From positions 868,001 through 932,000 of the forward strand of contig NZ_CP183878.1 in assembly GCF_048572895.1 (NCBI RefSeq): a DNA stretch of 64,000 nt. The letters run 5' to 3'. How positions within the stretch are numbered: the stretch's first letter is position 1; the number at the start of each line of letters is the position of its first letter. Positions 41,710-50,963 of the stretch are shown piece after piece. Below the pieces are notes generated by a model that saw only the letters and a list, made by a program, of their open reading frames with translations, had not been told where the DNA came from and made no database searches. The translations under genes were made by a program, and so were the position numbers. Source of the DNA: Psychrobacillus sp048572895. GTDB lineage: Bacteria > Bacillota > Bacilli > Bacillales_A > Planococcaceae.

Positions 41710-44700
41710 TATGCCAGCAGAGCTAACATGGACACCTGCACAATGGAAGGCAATCTGGGCAACGGGTTCAGATGTGCTCGTTTCCGCTGCTGCAGGTTCT
41801 GGGAAAACGGCTGTCCTCATCGACCGACTCATTCAAAAAGTGATTGCCAAAGAACAGCCGATCAATGTCGATGAGCTATTAGTCGTTACCTTTACTAATG
41901 CTTCAGCTGCAGAAATGCGCCACCGTATGGGAGAGGCACTAGAGAAGGCAATTGCGAACGACCCAACATCCAATCATTTACGAAAACAACTCAGTTTGTT
42001 AAATAAAGCGCAAATTTCTACACTACATTCGTTTTGTTTAAATATTGTACGACAGTATGCGTATATGTTAACGATAGATCCAGGTTTCCGCATTGCAAAT
42101 GAAACTGAAGCAGCGATAATGAGAGACGATATGTTAGCAGAAGTGCTTGAAGAGGCTTACCATGTCGACAATCCAGAAGCAATGTACCGATTGTCGGACA
42201 GTTTCACCTCCGATCGTGACGATCAATCGATAGAAGTAATGATTGAAAAACTCTATTCCTATTCGCGCGTACACCCAGAGCCTAGGAAGTGGTTGGAGGC
42301 AATTCCAGAGGCATATAATCTACTGGAAGATATGACGATAGATGAGCTATCATTTATTGGCCCATTGAAGCTTGCAATCATTCATCATTTAGAAGAGGCA
42401 ATTGCCGTAACCGAAGAGATTCGTAGACTTGCAAATGAACCAAATGGGCCAGCACCTCTTGCAGAAACTGCAATAATTGATCAGCAAATGATTCAAGAGG
42501 CAGTAGATTTGATGAAGAATAGCTCGTGGCAAAGCGTTTTTCATTACTTCCAAGGTATTAAATGGGGAAGAGCAGCAGCGATAAAAAAAGATTCCTGTGA
42601 TGAAGGATTGAAAAATCAAGCGACTAATAAACGCACTAAAGTGAAGAAAATAGTCAATGACCTAAAGGATAATTACTTCACTCGAACACCAGAAAGACTG
42701 CTAGAGGAAATGCGATTAATGGCACCACAGCTGCAAAAACTTGTGGAACTTACTATAGCTTACGGGGAAAGGTATACCGCAGCTAAAAATGAAAAAGGTC
42801 TTGTAGACTTTTCAGATTTGGAGCATTACGCTTTAGATATTTTATCTGAGAAGGATGAAAATGGTGAACTTATTCCTTCCGATATAGCAAAGGAATATAA
42901 GTCTCGTTTTAAAGAAGTGTTAGTAGATGAATATCAGGATACAAATTTACTACAAGAGACCATTTTACAGTTTGTGAAAAGTGGCGATGAAAACACCGGG
43001 AATATGTTCATGGTAGGAGATGTCAAGCAATCCATCTATCGATTCCGTTTAGCAGAACCAATGCTATTTTTAGGGAAATACCTTGCATTCCATGATCTTC
43101 CAGTCGATTCTGGTATTAAAATAGATTTAAATGCCAACTTCCGCAGTAGAAAAGAAGTGCTGCATGCAACGAATTATATTTTCAGTCAAATTATGGGGGA
43201 ACAAGTAGGGGAAATCGAATACGATGAAGCTGCTTCGTTAAAACCTGGAGCACCTTATGAAGAAACCGAAACACCTGTCGAGCTTGCTCTCCTATATGAA
43301 GTAGAAGATGGCAGTGCGGAGCCGAGTGAGGAAGAAGAAACGATTGAAGTAATGGCCGAAGAGGAATTAAAAAAATCGCAAGCCGAAGCACGATATATTA
43401 TTTCGAAAATAAATGAAATGATTCAGTCTGAAGCAACTGTTTATGATCCGTGGAAAAAAGTTCATCGACCAGTTCAATTTAGTGACATGGTTATATTAAT
43501 GCGCTCGATGACATGGTCTGGAGAGGTTACCGAGCAATTTAAAGAAGCTGGAATTCCTTTGTACGCAGAGCTTTCGAAGGGATATTTTGAAGCAATTGAA
43601 GTGCTAATTATGCTTCATACGCTTCGTACAATAGATAATCCGTATCAGGATATATCCCTTGCATCTGTTCTAAGGTCGCCATTTGTTGGGCTAACAGAGT
43701 CAGAATTAGCACTTATTCGTTTATCTGCTCCAAAGGAACCATTCTACGATGCAATGAAAACATTTGTGTCGAGTGGGGGAGCTGGGCTATCGTCAGATAC
43801 AGCTGAGAAACTACAAAGATTCTTGCTTCAATATGAAGATTGGCGCGATTTAAGTAGAAGAGGCTCACTCGCAGATTTAATATGGCAAATATACTTGGAT
43901 ACGCATTACTACGAAATAGTAGGTGCGATGCCAAATGGCAAGCAAAGACAAGCGAACCTTCGTATCCTTCACGACCGTGCAATCGATTATGAGAAAACTT
44001 CCTTCCGAGGACTGTTCCGCTTTTTACGTTTTATCGATCGTATGCGTCAACGAGGGGATGATTTAGGGGCGGCACGCGCTATTGGGGAAAAGGAAAATGT
44101 CGTCCGTTTAATGACGATTCATTCTTCCAAAGGGTTGGAATTTCCGGTTGTGTTCTTAGCTGGAATGGGTAGACCTTTTAACCAAATGGATTTTAATGAG
44201 TCTTATTTATTTGACCAATCGTTTGGGCTCGCGGTAAAAGCAATTGATCCTGACAAGCGAATTTCTTATACTTCTTTGCCATTTTTGTCTATGAAAGAGA
44301 AAAAACAAATGGAGTTGAAGGCGGAGGAAATGCGTGTTTTATATGTGGCGATGACACGTGCCAAAGAGCATTTATTCCTCATTGGATCTATAAAAGATTT
44401 AGCAAAAACGTTGGAAAAATGGGAGGATGCCCAAAACGTTTTGAGTGATGAAATGCTGCCAGGCTATATGCGTGCGAAAGCAAAAGGCTATTTAGACTGG
44501 ATTGGGCCAGCTTTAGCGAGACATACAAATTTCAGCCAGCTATCGGATGTAAATGAAGCAAATATCGTGGATAGTGAATCCAAATGGAAGATTGTCGCTA
44601 TATGTGTAGATGACTTAAAACATGTGGTACAAGAGGAAGAAAAAGAAGCTATTGTATTGGAACAACTGATAGACCCTGCAAAAAGTCTTTATTTAAAGGA

Positions 44701-45406
44701 AATTCAGGACCGTTTCGACACAAAATATACCCATGAAATCACTACACATAAACGTTCCAAGCAATCAGTAAGTGAGATGAAGAAAATTCAGCAGCTGATG
44801 GAACGCTCAGACGATGACTATTTTCAAATGTCTGGTCCTACTAGTCTGAAGAAGATTGCGAAGCGTCCTTTCTTCCTACAGCAGGAAACAAAATTGACAG
44901 GTGCAGAAGCAGGTACCGCAGTCCATGCTTTTATGCAAAACGTTGATCTTCACGAGGAAAAAAATGAGGAGCAGGTTCTCCTTTTTGCAGAAAGACTTGT
45001 AGAACGTGAAATTTTAACGAAAGCTGAACAGGCTGCTATAGATCCAAGTAAAATGGTTCGTTTCTTCCGTTCAGATATAGCTATGCGATTGCGAAATGCG
45101 AAAGAAGTTATGAGAGAATTTCCTTTTACGTATGCACTTGAGGATGATGATGGCGACAAACAAATTATTCAAGGTGTCGTAGATTGTCTATTTTTAGAGG
45201 ATGATGGACGTTGGGTTTTATTGGACTATAAAACGGATAAAGTAAAACATCTAGTTAAGGATGAATCGTTACTACAGCAAGAAATGCAAAAACGCTATCA
45301 AATTCAATTGTCTCTATATACACAGGCAATCGAGGCGATTTTAAAAGTACAGATAAAAGAAAGAGTACTATACTTATTTGATGTAAATAGAACAGTGTCA
45401 TTATAG
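41696..45406 (+). CDS. addA: ATP-dependent helicase/nuclease subunit A
   Basis: The 1236-aa UvrD/Rep superfamily 3'-5' helicase with nuclease. Walker A SAAAGSGKTAVLI (about residues 31-43), motif II VDEYQDTN, motif VI region RVLYVAMTRAKEHL, and a C-terminal RecB-family nuclease motif WVLLDYKTDKV (GxxDYK). Complete and of normal length. Translation is coupled to addB by overlap. Confidence 0.97.
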   Translation: MKIPNMPAELTWTPAQWKAIWATGSDVLVSAAAGSGKTAVLIDRLIQKVIAKEQPINVDELLVVTFTNASAAEMRHRMGEALEKAIANDPTSNHLRKQLSLLNKAQISTLHSFCLNIVRQYAYMLTIDPGFRIANETEAAIMRDDMLAEVLEEAYHVDNPEAMYRLSDSFTSDRDDQSIEVMIEKLYSYSRVHPEPRKWLEAIPEAYNLLEDMTIDELSFIGPLKLAIIHHLEEAIAVTEEIRRLANEPNGPAPLAETAIIDQQMIQEAVDLMKNSSWQSVFHYFQGIKWGRAAAIKKDSCDEGLKNQATNKRTKVKKIVNDLKDNYFTRTPERLLEEMRLMAPQLQKLVELTIAYGERYTAAKNEKGLVDFSDLEHYALDILSEKDENGELIPSDIAKEYKSRFKEVLVDEYQDTNLLQETILQFVKSGDENTGNMFMVGDVKQSIYRFRLAEPMLFLGKYLAFHDLPVDSGIKIDLNANFRSRKEVLHATNYIFSQIMGEQVGEIEYDEAASLKPGAPYEETETPVELALLYEVEDGSAEPSEEEETIEVMAEEELKKSQAEARYIISKINEMIQSEATVYDPWKKVHRPVQFSDMVILMRSMTWSGEVTEQFKEAGIPLYAELSKGYFEAIEVLIMLHTLRTIDNPYQDISLASVLRSPFVGLTESELALIRLSAPKEPFYDAMKTFVSSGGAGLSSDTAEKLQRFLLQYEDWRDLSRRGSLADLIWQIYLDTHYYEIVGAMPNGKQRQANLRILHDRAIDYEKTSFRGLFRFLRFIDRMRQRGDDLGAARAIGEKENVVRLMTIHSSKGLEFPVVFLAGMGRPFNQMDFNESYLFDQSFGLAVKAIDPDKRISYTSLPFLSMKEKKQMELKAEEMRVLYVAMTRAKEHLFLIGSIKDLAKTLEKWEDAQNVLSDEMLPGYMRAKAKGYLDWIGPALARHTNFSQLSDVNEANIVDSESKWKIVAICVDDLKHVVQEEEKEAIVLEQLIDPAKSLYLKEIQDRFDTKYTHEITTHKRSKQSVSEMKKIQQLMERSDDDYFQMSGPTSLKKIAKRPFFLQQETKLTGAEAGTAVHAFMQNVDLHEEKNEEQVLLFAERLVEREILTKAEQAAIDPSKMVRFFRSDIAMRLRNAKEVMREFPFTYALEDDDGDKQIIQGVVDCLFLEDDGRWVLLDYKTDKVKHLVKDESLLQQEMQKRYQIQLSLYTQAIEAILKVQIKERVLYLFDVNRTVSL

Positions 45407-45417
45407 GGGGAGAAAGC

Positions 45418-46614
45418 TTGCTCATCAAACCAACTGGAGTAAATGAACGCATCATCTCAATAGATGTTATGAGAGGGTTCGCCTTACTAGGTATATTCGT
45501 CGTGAATATGTTGTTTTTCCATACTCCATACATTTATATTAACCCATATACTTGGTATCAAAATCCAAGTGATTATGAAATGTTTAAAATGATTGACATT
45601 TTTGTACAAGGAAGTGTGTATCCGTTATTCTCCATGTTATTTGGATACGGGTTGGCTATGCAATTTATGAAGTCTGAAGCAAATGATAGTCCTTTTGCAA
45701 AATTTGCTGTTCGTAGATTAACCGTTTTGTTATTAATCGGATGTGTTCATGCTTTTCTTATATGGGCAGGAGACATCTTGATAACGTATGCTTTAGCAGG
45801 ATTTGTTTTAATACTTATGATTAGATTGAAGCCAATTTGGTTACTTCTTATAAGTCTAATCTTATTTTTAGTACCAAATGGTTTACTTAGTGGCTTAATG
45901 TACTTGGGGTCCTTAGTAAAACCGGATAGCGTGATTATTTATGCTGGAATACAGGATATCGAAGCATCTGTACTTGCATACGGTCAAGGATCATGGACGG
46001 ATATATTTTGGCAACGATTAAATGATTGGCTTAATATGAATGAAGTAAGTGCTGCACTCCTATTAATGTTCATTACTATTGTTCCATTCCTACTATTAGG
46101 TGCAGCTGCAGCCAAATGGAAGCTTATCGAAAGAGCGAAAGAGTTAAAAGTTTTTTGGATTGTTACAACAATAGTTGCATTAGCTTTAGGTACATCCATT
46201 AAATGGATTCCTTATATAAAGGAAGCAAATGCATTAACGATGTATATCCAAGATGTTTTTGGAGGACCACTACAAGCAATTGCTTATGCAGGAGTCATCG
46301 CCATGCTTTGCTCCATTCCAATTGGTGCTAAGATACTTTCGCCAATTGGGAAGCTTGGTAGAATGTCCATGACAATATATTTAATGCAATCGATTATTGC
46401 AACTACTATTTTTTATGCCTACGGATTCGGCTTATACGGTAAGATTGATATAAGCACTGGGACATGGATGGCTGTCGGTATTTACGTGCTACAAATAGTT
46501 TTTGCAGAGATTTGGTTTATGAAGTTTAAGCAAGGCCCTGTTGAGTTATTATGGAGAAAACTGACTTATTCGAATAGTTTAGCGAAAATAGATGAAAAGA
46601 AAGTTAATTTGTAA
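45418..46614 (+). CDS. DUF418 domain membrane protein (YeiB-like)
   Basis: The 398-aa polytopic protein starts with the family hallmark ERIISIDVMRGFALLGIFVVNM and contains about nine TM helices; DUF418 is the C-terminal half (about 230-390, LGRMSMTIYLMQSII). Function is unknown, although relatives are often called transporters or acyltransferase-like. The start is TTG after GGGGGAGAAAGC, eleven bases behind addA, so it may be read with addBA. Confidence 0.88.
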   Translation: MLIKPTGVNERIISIDVMRGFALLGIFVVNMLFFHTPYIYINPYTWYQNPSDYEMFKMIDIFVQGSVYPLFSMLFGYGLAMQFMKSEANDSPFAKFAVRRLTVLLLIGCVHAFLIWAGDILITYALAGFVLILMIRLKPIWLLLISLILFLVPNGLLSGLMYLGSLVKPDSVIIYAGIQDIEASVLAYGQGSWTDIFWQRLNDWLNMNEVSAALLLMFITIVPFLLLGAAAAKWKLIERAKELKVFWIVTTIVALALGTSIKWIPYIKEANALTMYIQDVFGGPLQAIAYAGVIAMLCSIPIGAKILSPIGKLGRMSMTIYLMQSIIATTIFYAYGFGLYGKIDISTGTWMAVGIYVLQIVFAEIWFMKFKQGPVELLWRKLTYSNSLAKIDEKKVNL

Positions 46615-46659
46615 TAGACTTATAGATAGATTCAAAACTATTAAGGGAGTGTCCATTAG

Positions 46660-47556
46660 ATGAAACTATTATCCTACCGTTTAAACGACAAAATTTACTT
46701 CGGACCAAAAGTCAAAAAAGAAGAGGCAGTATGGGATGTTTTTCACATTCAGGAGACGCTCCAAGTATTATCCGAATTTCCAACTACGATTGTAGAAGGT
46801 GTGCGTTTAGGAATGGATTTTGTCGAACAAATCCGTAAATTAGTAGAAGCTGCGTTAGCGGCTGAAAATCCAAATAGTTATAAACGTTCTTTTACAGAAA
46901 TCGAGTGGCTGTCACCAATTCCGCGTACCCCAAAAAATATTATGGCAGTCGGTAAAAACTATGCTGACCATGCGAAAGAAATGGGTGGCTTAGCAAGTGA
47001 TTTTGTTGTATTTACGAAGTCTCCAACTTCCATTGCAGCAGATGAACAAACTCTTTCACTACATGCAGATATAACAAACTCCTACGATTACGAAGGCGAG
47101 CTTGCAATCGTTATTGGAAAACAAGGAAAAAATATTCCGGAAAAATTGGCGTATGATTATATTTTTGGATACACAATTGCTAATGATTTAACTGCACGTG
47201 ATTTACAAACAAAGCATCAGCAATATTTCTTAGGGAAGAGTCTAGATGGATCTTGTCCGATGGGGCCATTCTTAGTGACTAAAGATGAGTTGCCAAATCC
47301 ACAGGAACTAGCTGTCGTGACGAAGGTGAATGATGAAATTCGTCAAAATGGGAAAACCTCAGATATGGTGTTTTCAGTTGAAAAAATTATTGCTGAAATT
47401 TCAAAATCGGTTAGCCTTGAACCAGGCGATGTAATATTAACAGGAACCCCTGCAGGTGTAGGTAAAGGATTTAATCCACCACGCTACCTAAAATCAGGAG
47501 ATATAGTCAAAATCTCGATTGAAGGAATAGGTACATTAGTGAACAAATTCGAGTAA
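46660..47556 (+). CDS. yisK: Fumarylacetoacetate hydrolase family protein, YisK-like
   Basis: The 298 aa align with B. subtilis YisK over the full length. The FAH fold shows the metal-ligand motif DYEGELAVVIGK (Glu and Asp), NVYADHAKEMG-type substrate lid (VGKNYADHAKEMG) and TGTPAGVGKGFNPPRYL. YisK has been described as an oxaloacetate decarboxylase connected to Mbl and cell shape. Ribosome binding site AAGGGAGTG. yisL follows, as in B. subtilis. Confidence 0.9.
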   Translation: MKLLSYRLNDKIYFGPKVKKEEAVWDVFHIQETLQVLSEFPTTIVEGVRLGMDFVEQIRKLVEAALAAENPNSYKRSFTEIEWLSPIPRTPKNIMAVGKNYADHAKEMGGLASDFVVFTKSPTSIAADEQTLSLHADITNSYDYEGELAIVIGKQGKNIPEKLAYDYIFGYTIANDLTARDLQTKHQQYFLGKSLDGSCPMGPFLVTKDELPNPQELAVVTKVNDEIRQNGKTSDMVFSVEKIIAEISKSVSLEPGDVILTGTPAGVGKGFNPPRYLKSGDIVKISIEGIGTLVNKFE

Positions 47557-47611
47557 CATGGTACACTAAATAGGATAGTAGTAAACTACAAGTATAATTG
47601 AGGTGGAAAAA

Positions 47612-47974
47612 ATGGATTTTCTAGCAAGAACTGATTTACACATTACCACTTGGGTAGTCGCACTAATCCTATTTTTTGTAGCATTAGCGATTGCTAAACC
47701 TAAAGTAGTTCATATGATTTTACGTTTGTTCTACATCCTAATCATCATTTCTGGGGTTGCTTTGTTCATCAAGGGCATGGACTTTGGTGAAGGAATGCTT
47801 TACGGATTTAAATTCCTAGCAGGCATATTAGTAATTGGAATGATGGAAATGACTTTAGTGAAAAAGGCAAAAGGGAAACCGTACACAACTTTCTTAGTGT
47901 TAGTATTTGTTTTCTTTTTGATCGCACTTTTCCTTGGATTCAAATTACCAATGGGTATCAACTTTTTAGCATAG
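47612..47974 (+). CDS. yisL: YisL family (UPF0344) membrane protein
   Basis: The 120-aa protein has four TM helices and starts DLHITTWVVALILFF, the family hallmark, with HMILRLFYILIIISG in the second helix. Function unknown. The ATG at 47612 has AGGTGG in front; a GTG at 47603 is part of that site. Confidence 0.9.
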   Translation: MDFLARTDLHITTWVVALILFFVALAIAKPKVVHMILRLFYILIIISGVALFIKGMDFGEGMLYGFKFLAGILVIGMMEMTLVKKAKGKPYTTFLVLVFVFFLIALFLGFKLPMGINFLA

Positions 47975-47981
47975 GTTTTGG

Positions 47982-48012
47982 GAAGCTTTCACTTAGTGAA
48001 AGCTTCTTTTCA
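47982..48012 (+). terminator. Terminator after yisL
   Basis: GAAGCTTTCAC and GTGAAAGCTTC form a perfect 11-bp stem followed by TTTTC. Confidence 0.9.
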
Positions 48013-48061
48013 ATTCAACTATATTCTAGTATTTTGAGAGAGAAGAAGGGAGGAGGAGCAA

Positions 48062-48223
48062 ATGGGAATAACAATGCTAATATTAGTCATTGTCCTAATG
48101 ATTGCATTTGTAGGCACATCATTTGTAATTGCCAGCCTACAAAAAAACAACACCGATTCTCTGGGTGAACACCAATCACAAATCCTTCAAGAATTCCTTA
48201 AAACTGGAAAGCCACCGGAATGA
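48062..48223 (+). CDS. Unrecognised 53-aa single-pass membrane peptide
   Basis: ATG at 48062 follows a very strong ribosome binding site (GGGAGGAGG, five bases away). The product begins MGITMLILVIVLMIAFVGTS, one hydrophobic helix (about 3-26), then a polar tail of 27 residues ending TGKPPE. A terminator overlaps the stop codon, so the ORF sits between two terminators as a complete small transcription unit. I recognise no family. Confidence 0.75.
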   Translation: MGITMLILVIVLMIAFVGTSFVIASLQKNNTDSLGEHQSQILQEFLKTGKPPE

Positions 48224-48239
48224 TCGGTGGTTTTGTTTT
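48212..48239 (+). terminator. Terminator overlapping the 53-aa ORF stop
   Basis: CCACCG and CGGTGG pair around GAATGAT, followed by TTTTGTTTT. Confidence 0.85.
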
Positions 48240-48270
48240 GGAATAAAAATTTGTCACAAGGGTAGTGGTG

Positions 48271-48410
48271 TTAAGGGCTATATGTTCGATGTTATGGACT
48301 ATTTCGTTACACTTATGGGCTAAAGTGGAAAATTTAAGGGCTATATCGAAGTTTATAGGCTCCTATTGATGATTTATGGGCTATCTGCGAACATTTAAGG
48401 GCTTTTTAAT
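48271..48410. repeat. 21-nt-period array, keyword TTAAGGGCTAT (7 units)
   Basis: Copies start near 48271, 48292, 48313, 48334, 48353, 48374 and 48395. Steps are 21 nt except one of 19. The keyword is TTA(A/T)GGGCTAT with small variants (TTATGGACTAT, TTATAGGCTCC). The intervening ten or so bases vary. The 19-nt step breaks any reading frame, so this is not a coding repeat. The remaining gap to 48590 shows nothing further. Confidence 0.85.
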
Positions 48411-48604
48411 CGTCGCATAGAGCAAGTATCTACCGTAGTAGAAGGGCGAGTAACCAATAGGTAACAGATTTTAGTGACTACTTCGCAACCTGTCACAGTT
48501 TGGACGAAATATTATAGATATTTATTGCTTTAATTGCGAAACGATAGCGATTAAAACACAGCTTTGCTAAAATGAAATGTATATGCGTCAAAGGAGGATT
48601 TACC

Positions 48605-50047
48605 TTGAAGTTAACAAAATGGATTGTAACTGGATTGCTGATGAGTAGTCTTTGCCTAGCGACAACTCAAGTGAGCAATGCAGAAACGAATAGCTCTATA
48701 CATAACGAAAGTATTTATGATCTATATGTAGATCGTTATTTCAATAAAATAGGAACGAATGATTATGATGTCGACCCAAAAGATCCAAATGCATTCGCAG
48801 GTGGGGATTTTCTTGGTGTTATGGAAAAAATGACGCATATTAGCGATATGGGCTTTACTACTATCTCGATTGGTCCTGTTTTTGCAACAGAATCCTATGA
48901 TGGAAAGCGGGTTTTAAATTTTGATGAATTGGAAAGACACTTTGGGACTCCAAAAGAATTTAACGAGTTATTAGACAAATCTCACGAAAAAGATTTAAAG
49001 ATTATGGTTGAATTTCCTCTAAATAATTATAGTGAGAACCATATTTGGGCAGCTGATAACGAGAAAAAAGATTGGATACTCTCAACAGAAGATGGTCAAA
49101 TGCATCTAGATTTGACAAATACTGATGTACAACAAGCTCTTATAGATACACTCGTAAATTTTGCAGAAACCTACAAAATTGATGGTGTTAAATTGTCTGA
49201 GTTAGAAGGGGCACCGACTTCATTTATTAATGATTTAATTGCAGCTGTAAAAGAAGTGCGCGATCCTATGTATGTCATAGCTCTTGAAGAGTCAGAAGCT
49301 AATTTTGATCTGGAATATTCAGAACAGCTAATGCTAGATTTCCGGGACACTTTTAAAAATACAGATTTACCTTCGGAGTCTATTTCTTTAGCAAATGAAA
49401 ATAATCTTTTAATGGTGGATCATTTGTTGACCGAGCGAATTACATATTATAGTGCCATAGAGAATATGTTCCCGCCAACTCGTATTAAAATGGCGATTGG
49501 TACTATTCTTACATTACCAGGTGTACCTTATATGACATATGGTACTGAAATAGCGATGAATGGTCAAAATCCACAAGATAGCCACCAAATTATGAATTTC
49601 CGTGTAGATGAGGAGCTAATTGAATATTTAAAAGACATGGCCTCCATCCGAACAAAATCAGAAGCAATGCGAACTGGTAAAATGGAATTGTTAGAAAATA
49701 AAGATGGTTATGCCGTCTATAAACGATACTCTGATGAAGAAACATTTATCGTTGTTGTTAATAATACAAGTGAGACAAAAAGGATAGACATCTCTAAAGA
49801 GGAAATAGGCGAAGACAAGGAACTACGTGGTTTATTTGAATCGGATATAGTCCGTGCTACCGATGATGGTACATACCGTTTAGTACTGGATAGAGAAATA
49901 GTCGAAGTGTATCAAGTTAAAGAAGACAAAGGGCTAAATGGTGCCTACATTGCGGCAATGGCCATCGCTTATTTATTGTTTATGTTATTCTTAGTCATTG
50001 TTTGGAAAAAAGGGAAACAGCGTAGATTGGATGAAGAGAAAAAATAA
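48605..50047 (+). CDS. Membrane-anchored GH13 (alpha-amylase-like) protein, probably catalytically inactive
   Basis: The 480-aa protein has a signal peptide (cleavage near SNA-ET), a GH13-like TIM barrel (about 30-360), a small C-terminal beta domain and a C-terminal TM (GAYIAAMAIAYLLFMLFLVIVWKK) followed by basic residues, so it should face outward, anchored at the tail. The four GH13 motifs are degenerate. Region II, normally GxRxDxxxH with the nucleophile Asp, reads DGVKLSELEG (Ser in place of Asp). Region IV, normally NHD, reads MVDHLLTE. A Glu at region III (VIALEESE) remains. Start TTG at 48605, eight bases after AAAGGAGGA. It may be a carbohydrate-binding or structural pseudo-enzyme. 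Confidence 0.85.
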   Translation: MKLTKWIVTGLLMSSLCLATTQVSNAETNSSIHNESIYDLYVDRYFNKIGTNDYDVDPKDPNAFAGGDFLGVMEKMTHISDMGFTTISIGPVFATESYDGKRVLNFDELERHFGTPKEFNELLDKSHEKDLKIMVEFPLNNYSENHIWAADNEKKDWILSTEDGQMHLDLTNTDVQQALIDTLVNFAETYKIDGVKLSELEGAPTSFINDLIAAVKEVRDPMYVIALEESEANFDLEYSEQLMLDFRDTFKNTDLPSESISLANENNLLMVDHLLTERITYYSAIENMFPPTRIKMAIGTILTLPGVPYMTYGTEIAMNGQNPQDSHQIMNFRVDEELIEYLKDMASIRTKSEAMRTGKMELLENKDGYAVYKRYSDEETFIVVVNNTSETKRIDISKEEIGEDKELRGLFESDIVRATDDGTYRLVLDREIVEVYQVKEDKGLNGAYIAAMAIAYLLFMLFLVIVWKKGKQRRLDEEKK

Positions 50048-50051
50048 ATGA

Positions 50052-50090
50052 AAAAACTGTTCCCATAAAAATTAGGGGAACAGTTTTTAA
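50052..50090. terminator. Bidirectional terminator between GH13-like gene and yitS
   Basis: AAAAACTGTTCCC and GGGAACAGTTTTT pair around a loop and have A and T runs on both sides, serving the two convergent genes. Confidence 0.88.
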
Positions 50091-50942
50091 TTAAGCCAAT
50101 TTATTTAAAAAGAATAATCCCATTGTTCCGGGACCGACATGCGCTCCGACTGTAGAACCAATGGAGTGAATTTCAATACTCTTCGGATGAAATCTTTCCT
50201 CAATCATTTGTTTTAAATCTAGTGCTGTAGGTTCATCATCACTATGACAAAGTGCGATGGATTGTTCACTAATGCTATCACCACGTTCGTCCATCATATC
50301 AATCATTCGCTTCAATACTTTTTTGCGCCCACGGATTTTTTCAAGGGGAACTAGCTTGCCATCCTCCACATGAAGAAGTGGTTTAATATTAAGTAATCCA
50401 CCAACAAATGCGCTCGCTTTCGAAACTCTCCCACCACGTGCTAAGTAATCCAAATCCTCCACGGTGAATAAATGCTCCATATGCTCTGCATGAAAACGTA
50501 CTTTTTCAATAATTTGAGCATTGTCCAATCCTTCATCACGTAATTTAACTGCTTCTTTTAATACTAAACCATACCCTAGCGATGCACATTGCGAATCGAT
50601 AATCGTTAGCTTTAAATCTGGATAAGTTTCTAATAACTGTTCACGCATCATCACAGCTGTACTATACGTTCCAGAAAGGGCCGATGAAAATGCTATATAT
50701 AAGCCCTCTTCTCCAGATTTTGCAAGATCCTCAAACAAGCGTAAAAATAATTCCGGTGAAACCTGTGAAGTTTTTGGATGCTTTCCTGCACGGATTGCTG
50801 CGTAAACTTCAGAAGAATCAATACCAATAATGTCCTCATATTCATCCTCATCAATATGAACTCTAAGTGGCGCTAAAAGAACGTTGTTATCTTCAAAGAA
50901 AGCTTTTGGTAAATCTGTAGCACTATCAGCAAATATTCTCAT
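50091..50942 (-). CDS. yitS: DegV family fatty-acid-binding protein, YitS-like
   Basis: The 283-aa protein begins MRIFADSATDLPKAFFEDNNV, with the DegV motifs KTSQVSPELF, ALSGTYSTAV and SQCASLGYGLVLKEA. FakB-type DegV proteins bind fatty acids for phosphorylation by FakA. Which ligand this one binds is not visible. It lies next to the yitU-like gene, in the B. subtilis order yitS-U-V-W. Confidence 0.9.
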   Translation of the reverse strand: MRIFADSATDLPKAFFEDNNVLLAPLRVHIDEDEYEDIIGIDSSEVYAAIRAGKHPKTSQVSPELFLRLFEDLAKSGEEGLYIAFSSALSGTYSTAVMMREQLLETYPDLKLTIIDSQCASLGYGLVLKEAVKLRDEGLDNAQIIEKVRFHAEHMEHLFTVEDLDYLARGGRVSKASAFVGGLLNIKPLLHVEDGKLVPLEKIRGRKKVLKRMIDMMDERGDSISEQSIALCHSDDEPTALDLKQMIEERFHPKSIEIHSIGSTVGAHVGPGTMGLFFLNKLA

Positions 50943-50963
50943 TTCCCATCCTCCTGCAACTAA

